The notes beneath the pieces were generated by a model. It was not told the DNA's origin. It worked only from the letters and a program-made list of their open reading frames with translations, and searched no databases. From assembly GCF_001613105.1 (NCBI RefSeq), contig NZ_BDBS01000005.1, positions 248,001-312,000 of the forward strand: 64,000 bases of DNA, written 5' to 3'. This document shows positions 53,795-64,000 of the stretch, piece by piece. Within the stretch, counting starts at the first letter, position 1, and each line of letters opens with the position of its first letter. The stretch is from Nocardia pseudobrasiliensis NBRC 108224. GTDB taxonomy: Bacteria; Actinomycetota; Actinomycetes; Mycobacteriales; Mycobacteriaceae. The position numbers and the translations under genes were made by a program.

Positions 53795-55396
53795 TCAGCG
53801 CCAGCTCGGCAGCCACAGATGGTCGTGCCAATCACCGGTGGTGATCGGCAGCGCGGTGAGAATCGGCCACAACCAGATGAAATTGGCGACCACGAGCGCG
53901 AGATACAGGCAGACCAGCAGCAGATTGAGATTGCGGCGTTCGGTGGTGATCGGCCAGCGATGTCCGCCGGGTCCGCGCGCGAACGGCGCGGGGCCGAGAA
54001 TATCGCCGAGTACCAGCGCGATTCCCATCACGAGGAACGGTGCCATCGGCAGCGCGTAGAAGTAGTACATCTGACGGTCCAGCACCGCGAACCAGGGCAG
54101 CAGGCCCGCGCCGTAACCGACCAGCACCGCGGCGTAGCGCCAGTCGCGCCGGGTCGCGGTGCGCCAGATCGCCCACGCCAGCATGGGCAGCGACAGCCAC
54201 CAGATGGCGGGTGTGCCGATCAGCATCACCGCCTTCACACAGACCGATTGGCCGCAGCCGGTGACCCCGTTGTCGGCGTAGTAGTAGAGCATCGGCCGCA
54301 GCGACATCGGCCAGGACCAGGGCTTGGATTCCCACGGATGATGATTGCCCGCCGAATTGGTCAGGCCCTCATGGAAGTTCAGCGATTCGCCGTGGTTGTG
54401 CCACAGCGACCGCAGGGCATCGGGCACCCAGGACCAGAAGCCGCCGTAACCGATCGGATCCTTCCCGGCGTAGGGATTGCCCACCGAATAGCGGTCGTAG
54501 CCGTCCTCGCTGGCCAGCCAGAGCGAATAGCTGCCGAGATAGACCAGCACCGGAATGAGCACCAGCGCGTACAGCGCGGGGCCGATATCGCGGATCGCGG
54601 TGCCCGCCCAGGGCCGCGGCACCCGGTAGGCCCGCCGGGCCGCGAGATCGAAACCCACCGAGAGCAGCCCGAACGCCGCGATGAAGTAGAGCCCCGACCA
54701 CTTCGTGCCGGTGGCCAATCCGAGTAGCAGCCCCGCCCCGAAACGCCACCAGCGCACGCCCAGACGAGGCCCGAAGGCGCTCAACGCGATTCGGCCCTGC
54801 GCGTCGGCGCGGGCCATCCGCTCGCGGATCTGATCGCGATCGACGATCAGGCAGCCGAAGGCCGCGGTGACGAACAGCGCCTGGAAGATGTCGAGCATGC
54901 CGATACGCGATCCGACGAATGTGGTTCCGTCGCAGATCAAAAGCAGTCCGGCGAAGGCCCCGATCAGGGTCGAGCGCGACAGCCGCCGGGCGATGCGGAT
55001 GACCAGCAGCACCAGAATCGACCCGGCCACCGCGGCACTGAACCGCCACCCCCACGGGCTGTAACCGAAGATCATCTCGCCCAGCGCGATCATCTGCTTG
55101 CCCACCGGCGGATGCACGATAACCCCGTAGGCCGGATTGTCCTCGACCCCGCTCCCGGTCAGCATCTGCCAGGCCTGCGCCGGGTAGTACTTCTCGTCGA
55201 AGACCGGCGTACCCGCATCGGTGGGATATCCGAGTTCCAAGAACCGGGTGACCACGGCGACCGTGGTCAGAAACAGCGTGACCACCCACCCGCGCGCCCA
55301 GTCGGTAGGTCCGAAATCGGGGGAGGGGCGTAGCGGCGCCGGACTGGACAAGGCCGGGCCTGCGCCGATCGCCGGTCGCACGTCGGTCTGAGTCAC
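53795..55396 (-). CDS. pmt: Protein O-mannosyltransferase (PMT family, Rv1002c-like)
   Basis: Protein of 533 residues with about 11 transmembrane helices. The first extracytoplasmic loop holds the catalytic DE motif in TPVFDEKYYPAQ; VHPPVGKQMIALGE and the C-terminal QMYYFYALPMAPFLVMG are typical. It transfers mannose from polyprenyl-phospho-mannose to exported proteins. Divergent from rsmI as in Mycobacterium (Rv1002c/Rv1003), which confirms identity. The upstream spacer contains a very long inverted repeat. Confidence 0.93.
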   Translation of the reverse strand: MTQTDVRPAIGAGPALSSPAPLRPSPDFGPTDWARGWVVTLFLTTVAVVTRFLELGYPTDAGTPVFDEKYYPAQAWQMLTGSGVEDNPAYGVIVHPPVGKQMIALGEMIFGYSPWGWRFSAAVAGSILVLLVIRIARRLSRSTLIGAFAGLLLICDGTTFVGSRIGMLDIFQALFVTAAFGCLIVDRDQIRERMARADAQGRIALSAFGPRLGVRWWRFGAGLLLGLATGTKWSGLYFIAAFGLLSVGFDLAARRAYRVPRPWAGTAIRDIGPALYALVLIPVLVYLGSYSLWLASEDGYDRYSVGNPYAGKDPIGYGGFWSWVPDALRSLWHNHGESLNFHEGLTNSAGNHHPWESKPWSWPMSLRPMLYYYADNGVTGCGQSVCVKAVMLIGTPAIWWLSLPMLAWAIWRTATRRDWRYAAVLVGYGAGLLPWFAVLDRQMYYFYALPMAPFLVMGIALVLGDILGPAPFARGPGGHRWPITTERRNLNLLLVCLYLALVVANFIWLWPILTALPITTGDWHDHLWLPSWR

Positions 55397-55428
55397 GGTG
55401 TCTATCTTGCCTCCGCTTCGCTCCGGCG

Positions 55429-55519
55429 GCTTCGCGGCCCTGAGTCTCGTCGTTGCGCGGTCGAGACTCGCGCTTCGCGCATGCGCTTCGACCGCGCAAC
55501 GACGAGACGGCCGCGAAGC
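55429..55519. repeat. Long inverted repeat in the pmt/rsmI spacer
   Basis: Left arm 55429–55464 pairs with right arm 55488–55519: 11 bp (GCTTCGCGGCC) and 21 bp (GTCTCGTCGTT… to …GGTCGA) of perfect complementarity, interrupted only by a 4-base CTGA bulge on the left. The loop is 23 bases and rich in GCGCTTCG. The 32-bp stem is far longer than a terminator and could be a repeat-family member or a small mobile hairpin. Confidence 0.85.
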
Positions 55520-55605
55520 TTGTAGCTGGGGCTGGTGTGCCCGGGGTGCTTTCGCTCGTCGGGTATGTGATGGGGTAGGGGTATCGAAACGAGACGGGAG
55601 TGGTG

Positions 55606-56454
55606 ATGACCGATCAGGCCGCCGGGCGGCTGGTGCTCGCGGCGACGCCTATGGGCGATGTCGGGGATGCCTCGATGCGGCTGCGGGTGGCGCTGGGGTC
55701 GGCCGAGATCGTGGCGGCGGAGGATACGCGGCGGACGAAGGCGCTGGCCAAGGCGTTGGAGGTGGAGATCACCGGGCGGGTGGTGAGTTTTTACGATCAC
55801 GTCGAGGCCGCGCGAATCCCGTTGTTGCTGGAGGAGATCGAGGCGGGGCGGACCGTGCTGCTGGTGACCGACGCGGGGATGCCGTCGGTCAGCGATCCCG
55901 GCTATCGGATGGTGGCCGCCTGCGTGGAGCGCGGGCTGGCCGTGACGTGTCTGCCGGGGCCGTCGGCCGTCACCACCGCGCTGGCACTGTCCGGATTGCC
56001 GATGGAACGGTTCTGCTTCGACGGTTTCGCCCCGCGCAAGGGCGGCCAGCGCAGGCAGTGGTTGCGCACCCTGGTGCGCGAAACGCGGGCCGTGGTCTTC
56101 TTCGAGGCGCCGCACCGCCTGGCCGACTGCCTGGCCGACGCCGTGGAAACGCTCGGGCCCGATCGCCGCGCCGCGGTCTGCCGGGAACTGACCAAGACCT
56201 ACGAGGAGGTCGTGCGCGGCACGCTGGCCGAACTCGCGGCCTGGGCGGTCGAAGGCGCGCGCGGTGAGATCACCGTGGTCGTCGAAGGGGCGCAACCGCT
56301 TTCGGCCGATCCCGCGGATCTGGTCGGCGAGGTCGAGGCGTTGGTCGCCGAGGGTGCGCGGCTCAAGGAGGCTTGTGCCGAGGTCGCCGCCGCCACGGGC
56401 GCCTCGCGCCGCGAACTCTACGACGCGGTGTTGGCGGCCCGCGCCGCCGAATGA
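55606..56454 (+). CDS. rsmI: 16S rRNA (cytidine-1402 2'-O)-methyltransferase
   Basis: Protein of 282 residues in the tetrapyrrole-methylase fold. It shows RLVLAATPMGDVGD, EDTRRTKALAKAL, LVTDAGMPSVSDPG and the GPSAVTTAL segment, all typical of RsmI, and the FYDHVE motif. It methylates the ribose of C1402 in 16S rRNA. A GGGAG RBS 6 bases upstream supports the ATG at 55606 over the GTG at 55600. Divergent from pmt as in mycobacteria. Confidence 0.95.
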   Translation: MTDQAAGRLVLAATPMGDVGDASMRLRVALGSAEIVAAEDTRRTKALAKALEVEITGRVVSFYDHVEAARIPLLLEEIEAGRTVLLVTDAGMPSVSDPGYRMVAACVERGLAVTCLPGPSAVTTALALSGLPMERFCFDGFAPRKGGQRRQWLRTLVRETRAVVFFEAPHRLADCLADAVETLGPDRRAAVCRELTKTYEEVVRGTLAELAAWAVEGARGEITVVVEGAQPLSADPADLVGEVEALVAEGARLKEACAEVAAATGASRRELYDAVLAARAAE

Positions 56455-56521
56455 AACCCCGATCGGCACCGTATTTTCGGGGGCAGGTTTGAAATGTAGT
56501 TGTTTCGTACTATCGAGGTGT

Positions 56522-56551
56522 AATGGTGCCGGTTCTGCGGGCGGCACCATT
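56522..56551. promoter_or_regulatory. Hairpin between rsmI and the CPBP gene
   Basis: Perfect 9-bp stem AATGGTGCC/GGCACCATT with a 12-base loop. It is 67 bases after rsmI and 60 bases before the CPBP-protease start, with no T tract. It may be a terminator for rsmI or a leader structure for the next gene; the sequence does not decide. Confidence 0.45.
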
Positions 56552-56611
56552 GCGATGTGAAAAGCCTTGGTGGGCTTGATTCTTCAAATGGTGACCGATC
56601 GGTAGGGTTCG

Positions 56612-57364
56612 ATGGTGGCAGCGGTCGGAATCTATGTCGTGCTGGCATTTCTCGCCTCGGGCGTACTGCTCGGCGCGCAATCGAATTCGGGCCTCGACCC
56701 GGCCGCATTGACCCTGCCGCAGTTCGGGCCCGCGATCTCGGCCGTGGTGACGGCGCTGATATTCCGTCGGCGGCTGCGCGATCGGTTCCCCGCGGCGGTG
56801 TCGTCGCGACGGGCCGGCCGGGATCTGCTGATCCTGCTGGCGGGCTGCGCGCTGCTGATCGCGGTCGTCCTCGGCCTGCTGTGGGGCGACGGGACGAGCG
56901 CGTACGGCCCGCAGGCCGTGGGCGGTATACCCTTCGCGCTGTTCGTGATTCTGCAACTGATCGGCGCGGCCGGTGAGGAGGCCGGCTGGCGCGGATTCCT
57001 GCAACCGGTGCTGGAGAACCGCTACGGCCGATTGCTCGCGGTGCCGATCACCGGAATCGTGTGGGCGCTGTGGCATGTGCAGGCGTTCACCCAGGGCCCG
57101 GCGGTGGCCGCGTCGTTCCTCGTCTCGACGGTGGCCTTCGCCTATCTGCTCGGCTGGTCGGCCAACGGCTCGGCGTGGCAGCGGATTTCGATCGCCTCGA
57201 TCGGCCACTGGATCGTCAATGTCGAGCTGTACCTGGCGGTCGGCGATGAGACCCAGGCTCGTCCGCAGGTGATCTACACCGCCGTCGGCGCGGTCGTCGC
57301 CGCGGTGGCCGCGGTCGGACTGCACGCCCTCGGGCGTAGGCCCGCGTACAGCCCGACCGGGTAG
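56612..57364 (+). CDS. CPBP-family intramembrane metalloprotease
   Basis: Protein of 250 residues with about seven transmembrane helices. The CAAX/Abi (CPBP) motifs are present: EExxxR in GEEAGWRGFL, FxxxH in WALWHVQAF, and the third motif in GHWIVNVEL, which together bind the catalytic metal. Bacterial members process bacteriocin-related or prenylated peptides, or act in immunity; the substrate is unknown. The ATG at 56612 is used; it lacks a good RBS. It converges with metG. Confidence 0.85.
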   Translation: MVAAVGIYVVLAFLASGVLLGAQSNSGLDPAALTLPQFGPAISAVVTALIFRRRLRDRFPAAVSSRRAGRDLLILLAGCALLIAVVLGLLWGDGTSAYGPQAVGGIPFALFVILQLIGAAGEEAGWRGFLQPVLENRYGRLLAVPITGIVWALWHVQAFTQGPAVAASFLVSTVAFAYLLGWSANGSAWQRISIASIGHWIVNVELYLAVGDETQARPQVIYTAVGAVVAAVAAVGLHALGRRPAYSPTG

Positions 57365-57365
57365 T

Positions 57366-58925
57366 TCAGTCCTTGGGCTCCACGTACTTCGGGAATACCG
57401 GTTCCGGCGCGGGCAGCGCCAGACCGGCCGCGATCGGGGTCGCCAGATCCGCGAACGTCCGCTCGGTCTGCCCGAGCTGATCGAGAATGCGCCCCGCCGA
57501 ACCGGGTATCACCGGCTGCACCAGAATCGAGACGATGCGCAGCACCTCGAGGGTCACGTAGAGCACCGTGGCCTCGCGGGCCACATCCTCCGGGGCGCCC
57601 GACTTGGCCAGCGCCCACGGCTGCTGCGCGGAGAAGTACTTGTTCGTCTCGCCCAGCGTCAGCCAGATCGCGTCCAACGCCAGATGCAGCTGCTGCTGGT
57701 CGAATTCGTCGCGGCAGCGCGCCAGCAGGCCGTTGGCCCGGTCCAGCAGCGCGCGATCCTCGGCGGTGAATTCGCCGGGAGTGGGTACCGCCGAACCGAA
57801 GTCGCGCGCGACCATCTTCAGGCTGCGCTGCACCAGATTGCCGTACTCGTTGGCCAGATCGGTATTGATCCGCCCCACAATGGCGTCGTGGCTGTAGGAG
57901 CCGTCCTGGCCGTAGGAGATCTCGCGCAGCAGGAAGAACCGCACGGCGTCGAGGCCGTAGTTCTCGACGAGCTCCAGCGGGTCGACCACATTGCCGACCG
58001 ACTTCGACATCTTCTCGCCCTTGTTGTACAGAAACCCGTGCACGAAAACGCGTTTGGGTAATTCCACGCCCGCCGACAGTAGGAACGCCGGCCAGTACAC
58101 GGTGTGGAAGCGGGTGATGTCCTTGCCGATGATGTGCAGATCCGCGGGCCAGAACTTGCGGAACGACTCGGATTCGGTGTTCGGGAAGCCCACGCCGGTG
58201 ATGTAGTTGGTGAGCGCGTCCACCCATACGTACATCACATGCGCCGGATCGCCCGGCACCGGTACACCCCAGTCGAAGGTGGTGCGGGAGATGGACAGAT
58301 CCTTCAGCCCGGCCTTCACATAGCTGACGATCTCGTTGCGCCGCGTCGCGGGCAGGATGAAATCGGGCCGCTGCTCGTACAGTTCGAGCAGCTTGTCCTG
58401 ATACTTCGACAACCGGAAGAAGTAGTTCGACTCCTCGGTCCACTCCACCGGTGTGCGGGTCTCGGTGGCCACCCGGACGCCGTCGTCGAGGACGGTCGTC
58501 TCCTCCTCGGTGTAGAACGCCTCGTCGCGCACCGAGTACCAGCCGGAGTAGGTGTCGAGATAGATATCGCCCGCGGCCTGCATCCGCTCCCAGATCGCGA
58601 TCGAGGAGGCCTGATGATCCTCGTCGGTGGTGCGGATGAACCGGTCGTAGGAGATGTCGAGGGTCTTGTCCATCGCCTCGAACACATCGGAGTTGCGCGC
58701 GGCGTATTCCTCGACGGGGACGCCCGCGGCCTTCGCCGCCTGCTGCACCTTCTGGCCGTGCTCATCGGTTCCGGTCATGAAGAACACATCGAAACCGTCC
58801 AGGCGCTTGAACCGCGCCAGGGTGTCCGACGAGATGTACTCGTAGGCATGCCCGATATGCGGCGCGCCGTTGGGATAGGCGATGGCCGTGGTGATGTAGA
58901 AGGCGGGGCGTCCGGTCGCAGTCAT
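57366..58925 (-). CDS. metG: Methionyl-tRNA synthetase
   Basis: Protein of 519 residues, class I synthetase. HIGH box as [12 protein letters not shown] (His23–His26), [20 protein letters not shown] and the KMSKS loop in [10 protein letters not shown] are intact. The short form without the C-terminal tRNA-binding extension is normal in this order. It charges tRNA-Met with methionine. The ATG at 58925 is chosen; the open frame upstream is antisense to tatD. The gene order metG–tatD–rpfB matches mycobacteria. Confidence 0.96.
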   Translation of the reverse strand: MTATGRPAFYITTAIAYPNGAPHIGHAYEYISSDTLARFKRLDGFDVFFMTGTDEHGQKVQQAAKAAGVPVEEYAARNSDVFEAMDKTLDISYDRFIRTTDEDHQASSIAIWERMQAAGDIYLDTYSGWYSVRDEAFYTEEETTVLDDGVRVATETRTPVEWTEESNYFFRLSKYQDKLLELYEQRPDFILPATRRNEIVSYVKAGLKDLSISRTTFDWGVPVPGDPAHVMYVWVDALTNYITGVGFPNTESESFRKFWPADLHIIGKDITRFHTVYWPAFLLSAGVELPKRVFVHGFLYNKGEKMSKSVGNVVDPLELVENYGLDAVRFFLLREISYGQDGSYSHDAIVGRINTDLANEYGNLVQRSLKMVARDFGSAVPTPGEFTAEDRALLDRANGLLARCRDEFDQQQLHLALDAIWLTLGETNKYFSAQQPWALAKSGAPEDVAREATVLYVTLEVLRIVSILVQPVIPGSAGRILDQLGQTERTFADLATPIAAGLALPAPEPVFPKYVEPKD

Positions 58926-58984
58926 GGTGTCACTACTGTAGTCCGCGTGACCCTGATCGCTCGCGCCGATATCCCCGCCTGACC

Positions 58985-59812
58985 ATGGCCGGTAAGCGAC
59001 CCGCGCCCGAGGCCCCCGAACCGCTGTTCCCGCTGGTGGACGCGCATACCCATCTGGACGCCTGCGGCGCCTCCGACGCGGAATCGGTTGCCGCCGTGGT
59101 GAACCGGGCCGAGGCGGTGGGCGTCGGCCGGGTGGTGACCGTCGCCGACGATCTCGACGCCGCGCGCTTCGCGGTCCGCGCCGCGCACTGGGACGCGCGC
59201 GTCCACGCCGCGGTCGCCCTGCATCCGACCCGGGCCAACGCCCTCGACGATGCCGCCAAGGCCGAATTGGAGAAGCTGGCCGCCGATCCGCGCGTGGTCG
59301 CGGTGGGCGAGACCGGACTGGATTACTACTGGCCCGGCAAACTCGACGGCTGCGCCGAGATCGAGGAGCAGGTCGAGGGCTTCCGCTGGCATATCGATCT
59401 CGCCAAGCGGCTGGACAAACCGCTGATGATTCACAACCGCGAGGCCGATCACGATCTGCTGGCGGTGCTGTTGGACGAGGGCGCACCGGACACGGTGATC
59501 TTCCACTGCTTCTCCTCCGACGCGCATATGGCGATGGCCTGCGTCGACGCGGGTTACATCCTGAGCTTCTCGGGCACGGTCAGCTTCAAGAACGCGCACG
59601 AGCTGCGCGAGGCGGCCAAACTCGTTCCGGACGCGGCGATCCTGGTCGAAACCGATGCGCCGTTCCTTACCCCGCATCCGTTCCGCGGCGCTCCGAACGA
59701 GCCGTACTGCCTGCCCTACACATTGCGCGCCCTCGCGGAGCTGCGCGAACAGGATCCGATCGAGCTCGCGCAGATCACCACGGCCAATGCCGAACGGGTG
59801 TACGGCATCTGA
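58985..59812 (+). CDS. tatD: TatD-family metal-dependent deoxyribonuclease
   Basis: Protein of 275 residues. Metal-binding [16 protein letters not shown] with the bridging Glu, [15 protein letters not shown] and the C-terminal ETDAPFLTP are the canonical TatD motifs. It acts as a 3'-5' exonuclease in DNA repair or in turnover. It is divergent from metG by 59 bases and precedes rpfB, as in M. tuberculosis (Rv1007c–Rv1008–Rv1009). Confidence 0.95.
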   Translation: MAGKRPAPEAPEPLFPLVDAHTHLDACGASDAESVAAVVNRAEAVGVGRVVTVADDLDAARFAVRAAHWDARVHAAVALHPTRANALDDAAKAELEKLAADPRVVAVGETGLDYYWPGKLDGCAEIEEQVEGFRWHIDLAKRLDKPLMIHNREADHDLLAVLLDEGAPDTVIFHCFSSDAHMAMACVDAGYILSFSGTVSFKNAHELREAAKLVPDAAILVETDAPFLTPHPFRGAPNEPYCLPYTLRALAELREQDPIELAQITTANAERVYGI

Positions 59813-59967
59813 ATTCCGGCAGTGTGCTGGATCACAGGGCGACCGTTCGGTGCGCGGGTTGTGGTTTTGCGCACTAACATTGCCGCGTCGTAATCCGTCG
59901 ACGGCTGCGTTATCCAGCCGTTATGTGGAAATCGCCTGGTCCACACCATGGTGTTGTCAGGCCCTGA

Positions 59968-61134
<1,167 letters not shown>

Positions 61135-61902
61135 TTACATCAGCGCCCCGCCGTCGACGCGGATCTCCGAACCGGTGATGTAGCGGCCGTCCTCGGAGGC
61201 GACCATCGCGACCGCGCCCGCGACATCCTCCGGATTGCCGAGCGCGCCGCCGTTGAGCCAGCCCATGAGCCGGGTGAACAGCTTCCAATCGGTGTCCGGG
61301 GGCACATCGAGATTCGAGGTGAGCCCGGTATTGATGCCGCCGGGCACGATATTCACCGCGCGCAGCCCCTTTTTGGCGTACTCGAGCGCGATGGCCCGGG
61401 TCATCGCGTTGACCCCGCCCTTGGAGGCGGAATATGCGGCCATATACGGATGCGCGCTGTGGGCCGCGGTGGAGGAGAAGTTGACCACCACCGGATCGCT
61501 GGATTCGAGCAGATGCGGGATGGCGGCCTGGATCATCAGGAACGTCCCGGTCAGATTGATCGCGATGACCTGATTCCACGACTCCAGCGACATGTCGTGG
61601 GTGTGTGCGGCGCGGTGGATTCCGGCGGCGTTCACCAGTACGTCCAGCCCGCCGAGGGATTCGACCCCGGCCGCGACGCCCGCGCGCACCGATTCCGCGT
61701 CGGAGACGTCGATCACCACGGTGTGCAGCCGGGCGCGGGCGTCGGCGTCGACGGATTCGGCGGTCTCCTTCAGGCCCGGCTCGGAGATGTCAGCGGCGAC
61801 CAGTGTCGCGCCCTCGGCCAGTAACCGGCGCGCGACGCCCCGGCCGATTCCCGAACCCGCTCCGGTGACGAGCACCCGTCGGCCGTCATATCTACGCTGC
61901 AT
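61135..61902 (-). CDS. SDR-family oxidoreductase, 3-oxoacyl reductase-like
   Basis: Protein of 255 residues. VLVTGAGSGIGRGVA, NAAGIHRAA, NFSSTAAHS and YSASKGG form the SDR motifs; C-terminal RVDGGALM is the usual ending. The substrate is unknown. It converges with rpfB directly (stop codons adjacent) and interrupts the expected rpfB–ksgA arrangement. The ATG at 61902 is well supported by motif spacing. Confidence 0.9.
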   Translation of the reverse strand: MQRRYDGRRVLVTGAGSGIGRGVARRLLAEGATLVAADISEPGLKETAESVDADARARLHTVVIDVSDAESVRAGVAAGVESLGGLDVLVNAAGIHRAAHTHDMSLESWNQVIAINLTGTFLMIQAAIPHLLESSDPVVVNFSSTAAHSAHPYMAAYSASKGGVNAMTRAIALEYAKKGLRAVNIVPGGINTGLTSNLDVPPDTDWKLFTRLMGWLNGGALGNPEDVAGAVAMVASEDGRYITGSEIRVDGGALM

Positions 61903-62043
61903 TGCGCTCGTCCTCACTCTCCGCGGACCAATTCGCGACACACCGAAATTAGAACGTGTATCAGTTGGCGTCAATGTGTACGATTCGTGCCGATCGGTCT
62001 GGTCTCGTCCCGGTTTGCTTGTCGCAACGGAAAGTGGTGCTGG

Positions 62044-63210
62044 ATGCGATTTTTCGGTTCCCGCAGGCGAATGGCGTTGGCAGCGGTGACGGCGGGGGTG
62101 GCCGTGATCGCGAGCGGAACCCAGGCCCAGGCCGCCGCGGCCGTCCCGGGTACGCCGATCGCCGTGGTCGCCCGGCCCGACGGCTGGCGCAATATGCCGG
62201 GAACCGGATCCGCGCTCGAGTACTGGACCACCGGATCGGACGGTTCGATCCTGCCGGCCACCGGTGCGGTATTCGTCCCGCCGGGGCCCGCGCCCGCGGG
62301 TGGCTGGCCGATCGTGGCCTTCGATCACGGCTCGCTCGGCCTCGGGCCGGAGTGCGGCGGGCAGTCCGATTTCGAACAGGGGCCGTGGACCGATCGCCGG
62401 GTGCACGAGGATGTATTCCTGCGGAGCTTCCTCACCAAGGGTTTCGCCCTGGTCGCCCCGGACTATCTGGGACTGGGCCGCTTCGACACCGGCACCCATC
62501 CGTATCTGGAATTGAAGACCGAGGCCGGTTCGACGATCGATATGGTCAAGGCCGCCCGGACCGCCCATCCCGAACTGGGCCGCAAATGGCTGGTGCTGGG
62601 TGGCTCCCAGGGTGGCCAGGCGGCGCTGGGCACGGCGTCCCTGCAACGAAAAATGGCCCCGGAGCTGGACTTTCGGGGCACGATCGCCATCGACCCCGAA
62701 TCCGAGGTGGAGAATCTGCTGCCGATGGCCGGTCCATGGGGTCCGGATCTGCCCAGTGTGATCGGTGACGCGCTCACCGCGTTCGTGGTCAGCGTGTTCG
62801 CCGGATTGCGGACCGCGCGGCCGGATGCGCGCATGGACAGCTACCTCACCCCCCGCGGCCGGTCGATTCTCGACGGCATCGGCAAGCTGTGCCTGGACGC
62901 CATCGCCGATCGCGTGACCGGCGTCGGAATCAGCGATCTGCTGGCGAAACCGCTCTCGGACGACCATTTCCGAGCCATTCTGGCCGACTATCTGGGCGTG
63001 CCCACCAGCGGCTACGACCGGCCGATTCTGCTGCTGCTCAATGCCCTCGACATTTCGGCGCCCTCGCCGCTGCATGCCGCGCTGGTGGCGCGGTTCGCGG
63101 CCAATCACGTCGATCACAAGGTGGTCGTCGGAATGGGGCGGCATATGCAGCTGAACAAGGAGATGACCGCGGCGATCGACGAATTCCTCACGCGCGTGCG
63201 CACATCCTGA
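62044..63210 (+). CDS. Secreted lipase (secretory lipase/LIP family) 1
   Basis: Protein of 388 residues with a signal peptide (ALAAVTAGVAVIASGTQAQA, cleavage near residue 30). The nucleophile elbow is VLGGSQGGQAA; PDYLGLGRFDTGTHPYL and a late VGMGRHMQLN with the catalytic His match the LIP-type secretory lipases of Nocardia and Candida. It would hydrolyse acylglycerols or esters outside the cell. The ATG at 62044 places the signal correctly; an upstream in-frame ATG at 61987 adds 19 residues. A paralogue follows. Confidence 0.88.
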   Translation: MRFFGSRRRMALAAVTAGVAVIASGTQAQAAAAVPGTPIAVVARPDGWRNMPGTGSALEYWTTGSDGSILPATGAVFVPPGPAPAGGWPIVAFDHGSLGLGPECGGQSDFEQGPWTDRRVHEDVFLRSFLTKGFALVAPDYLGLGRFDTGTHPYLELKTEAGSTIDMVKAARTAHPELGRKWLVLGGSQGGQAALGTASLQRKMAPELDFRGTIAIDPESEVENLLPMAGPWGPDLPSVIGDALTAFVVSVFAGLRTARPDARMDSYLTPRGRSILDGIGKLCLDAIADRVTGVGISDLLAKPLSDDHFRAILADYLGVPTSGYDRPILLLLNALDISAPSPLHAALVARFAANHVDHKVVVGMGRHMQLNKEMTAAIDEFLTRVRTS

Positions 63211-63283
63211 CTCTCATACTGCTCTCACAAACCGCCGGTACGCTCGCTGCGATTTTGCTGGTGTTGAGAGAAGTTCGGTGGTT

Positions 63284-64000
63284 ATGCGGGTGCGGGGTTG
63301 CTGGAGGCAGTGGGTCGTCGCGGCGGTTTCGGCGGGGGTGATGCTGGGCATCGCGGCCCCCGCGCAGGCGGCGGAGGCGGGCACGGCCATCTCGGTGATC
63401 GCCCAGCCCGACGGGTGGCGAGGCCAGTCCGGCGGCGCGGTCGTGGAGTACCGGACGCTCGGATCCGACGGTTCGGTGCGGCCCGCCAGCGGCGCGCTGT
63501 TCGTGCCCAGCGGTCCGGCGCCCGCGGGTGGCTGGCCGATCATGGCCTACGACCACGGCACCTCCGGGCTGGGGCCCGGGTGCGGCGGACAGTCCGATCC
63601 GGCGAGCGCGCCCTATCCCGAGACCAGGGCCAAGGAAGATCGCACGCTGAAGTACTTCCTGGACAAGGGTTTCGCGGTCGTCGCGCCGGACTATCTCGGA
63701 CTGGGCCGCTTCGATACCGGCACGCATCCGTATCTGGAACGCGATACCGAGGCCACCGCGACGATCGATCTGGTGCGGGCCGCGCGCGCGACCCATCCCG
63801 AACTGTCGCGCACCTGGGCGGTATTCGGCGCCTCGCAGGGCGGTCAGGCCGCGCTGGGCACCGGACATCTGCAGCACACCTATGCGTCGGATCTCGATTT
63901 CCGCGGGACGATCGCACTGGATCCGGCCTCGGATGTGGAGAAGGTGCTGCCGCTGGCCGGTCCGTGGGTGCCCGAGATTCCGGGGATCAGCGGTAACGGC
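63284..64000 (+). CDS. Secreted lipase 2, 3' end outside window
   Basis: The frame is open from an ATG at 63284 to the last base (239 codons visible, no stop). A signal peptide ends near AQAAEA (about residue 30). The elbow FGASQGGQAA, PDYLGLGRFDTGTHPYL and the N-terminal VIAQPDGWRGQSG match the preceding gene closely, so this is a tandem duplicate. Seventy-three bases separate the genes. Confidence 0.9.
   Translation, partial: MRVRGCWRQWVVAAVSAGVMLGIAAPAQAAEAGTAISVIAQPDGWRGQSGGAVVEYRTLGSDGSVRPASGALFVPSGPAPAGGWPIMAYDHGTSGLGPGCGGQSDPASAPYPETRAKEDRTLKYFLDKGFAVVAPDYLGLGRFDTGTHPYLERDTEATATIDLVRAARATHPELSRTWAVFGASQGGQAALGTGHLQHTYASDLDFRGTIALDPASDVEKVLPLAGPWVPEIPGISGNG

Overview
The window is high-GC, gene-dense actinobacterial DNA. 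The order pmt–rsmI–metG–tatD–rpfB, an antigen-85-type mycolyltransferase, an AtpE almost identical in pattern to the mycobacterial one, and an Rv1354c/Rv1355c-like gene pair point to a mycolic-acid-containing member of the Mycobacteriales, most likely Nocardia. That assignment is an inference from gene content.

Layout. 1–2.7 kb: sugar ABC transporter (binding protein cut by the window edge, ATPase, permease). 2.7–6.1 kb: methyltransferase, stand-alone LigD-type polymerase domain, and a DUF3311/sodium-solute-symporter pair, all leftward. 6.5–9.1 kb: an ATP synthase F0-only operon (atpI-like, atpB, atpE, atpF and an atpH cut to its b' half), closed by a hairpin with no F1 genes after it. 9.1–17.5 kb: secreted protein, GH13 amylase, DHA2 efflux pump with its TetR regulator, a divergent TetR/SDR pair with two operators, secreted hydrolase, MDR oxidoreductase.

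17.6–33.5 kb: a leftward biosynthetic cluster made of a P450, a 2812-residue single-chain reducing PKS (KS-AT-DH-cMT-ER-KR-ACP-TE), a flavin-dependent halogenase-type enzyme, an SDR, an acyl-CoA synthetase, a hotdog thioesterase and a mycolyltransferase-like esterase. The PKS and P450 are each preceded by the same promoter-like element with identical internal spacing. A cupin/TetR pair with palindromic operators follows.

35.8–39.7 kb: a decayed integrative element in tRNA-Ala(CGC), bounded by 50-bp direct repeats. It carries a three-gene leftward operon (two small proteins and a TauD-like oxygenase), a NUDIX gene, a zinc-ribbon/HTH regulator and a broken tyrosine integrase. 39.9–43.4 kb: N-acyl-amino-acid amidohydrolase, family-5 uracil-DNA glycosylase, and two tandem GyrI-like proteins. 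43.7–49.4 kb: a tight four-gene operon of a FeeM/LuxI-like acyltransferase candidate, a ThiF–nitroreductase fusion, a GAF-GGDEF-EAL protein and a sensor-like protein; this is a candidate small-molecule/c-di-GMP signalling unit. 49.5–53.8 kb: glycosyltransferase, SDR, SoxR, arginine deiminase, GntR.

53.8–64 kb: housekeeping block (Pmt protein mannosyltransferase, RsmI, CPBP protease, MetG, TatD, RpfB), then an SDR and two tandem secreted lipases, the second cut by the window end. In mycobacteria ksgA follows rpfB; here it does not.
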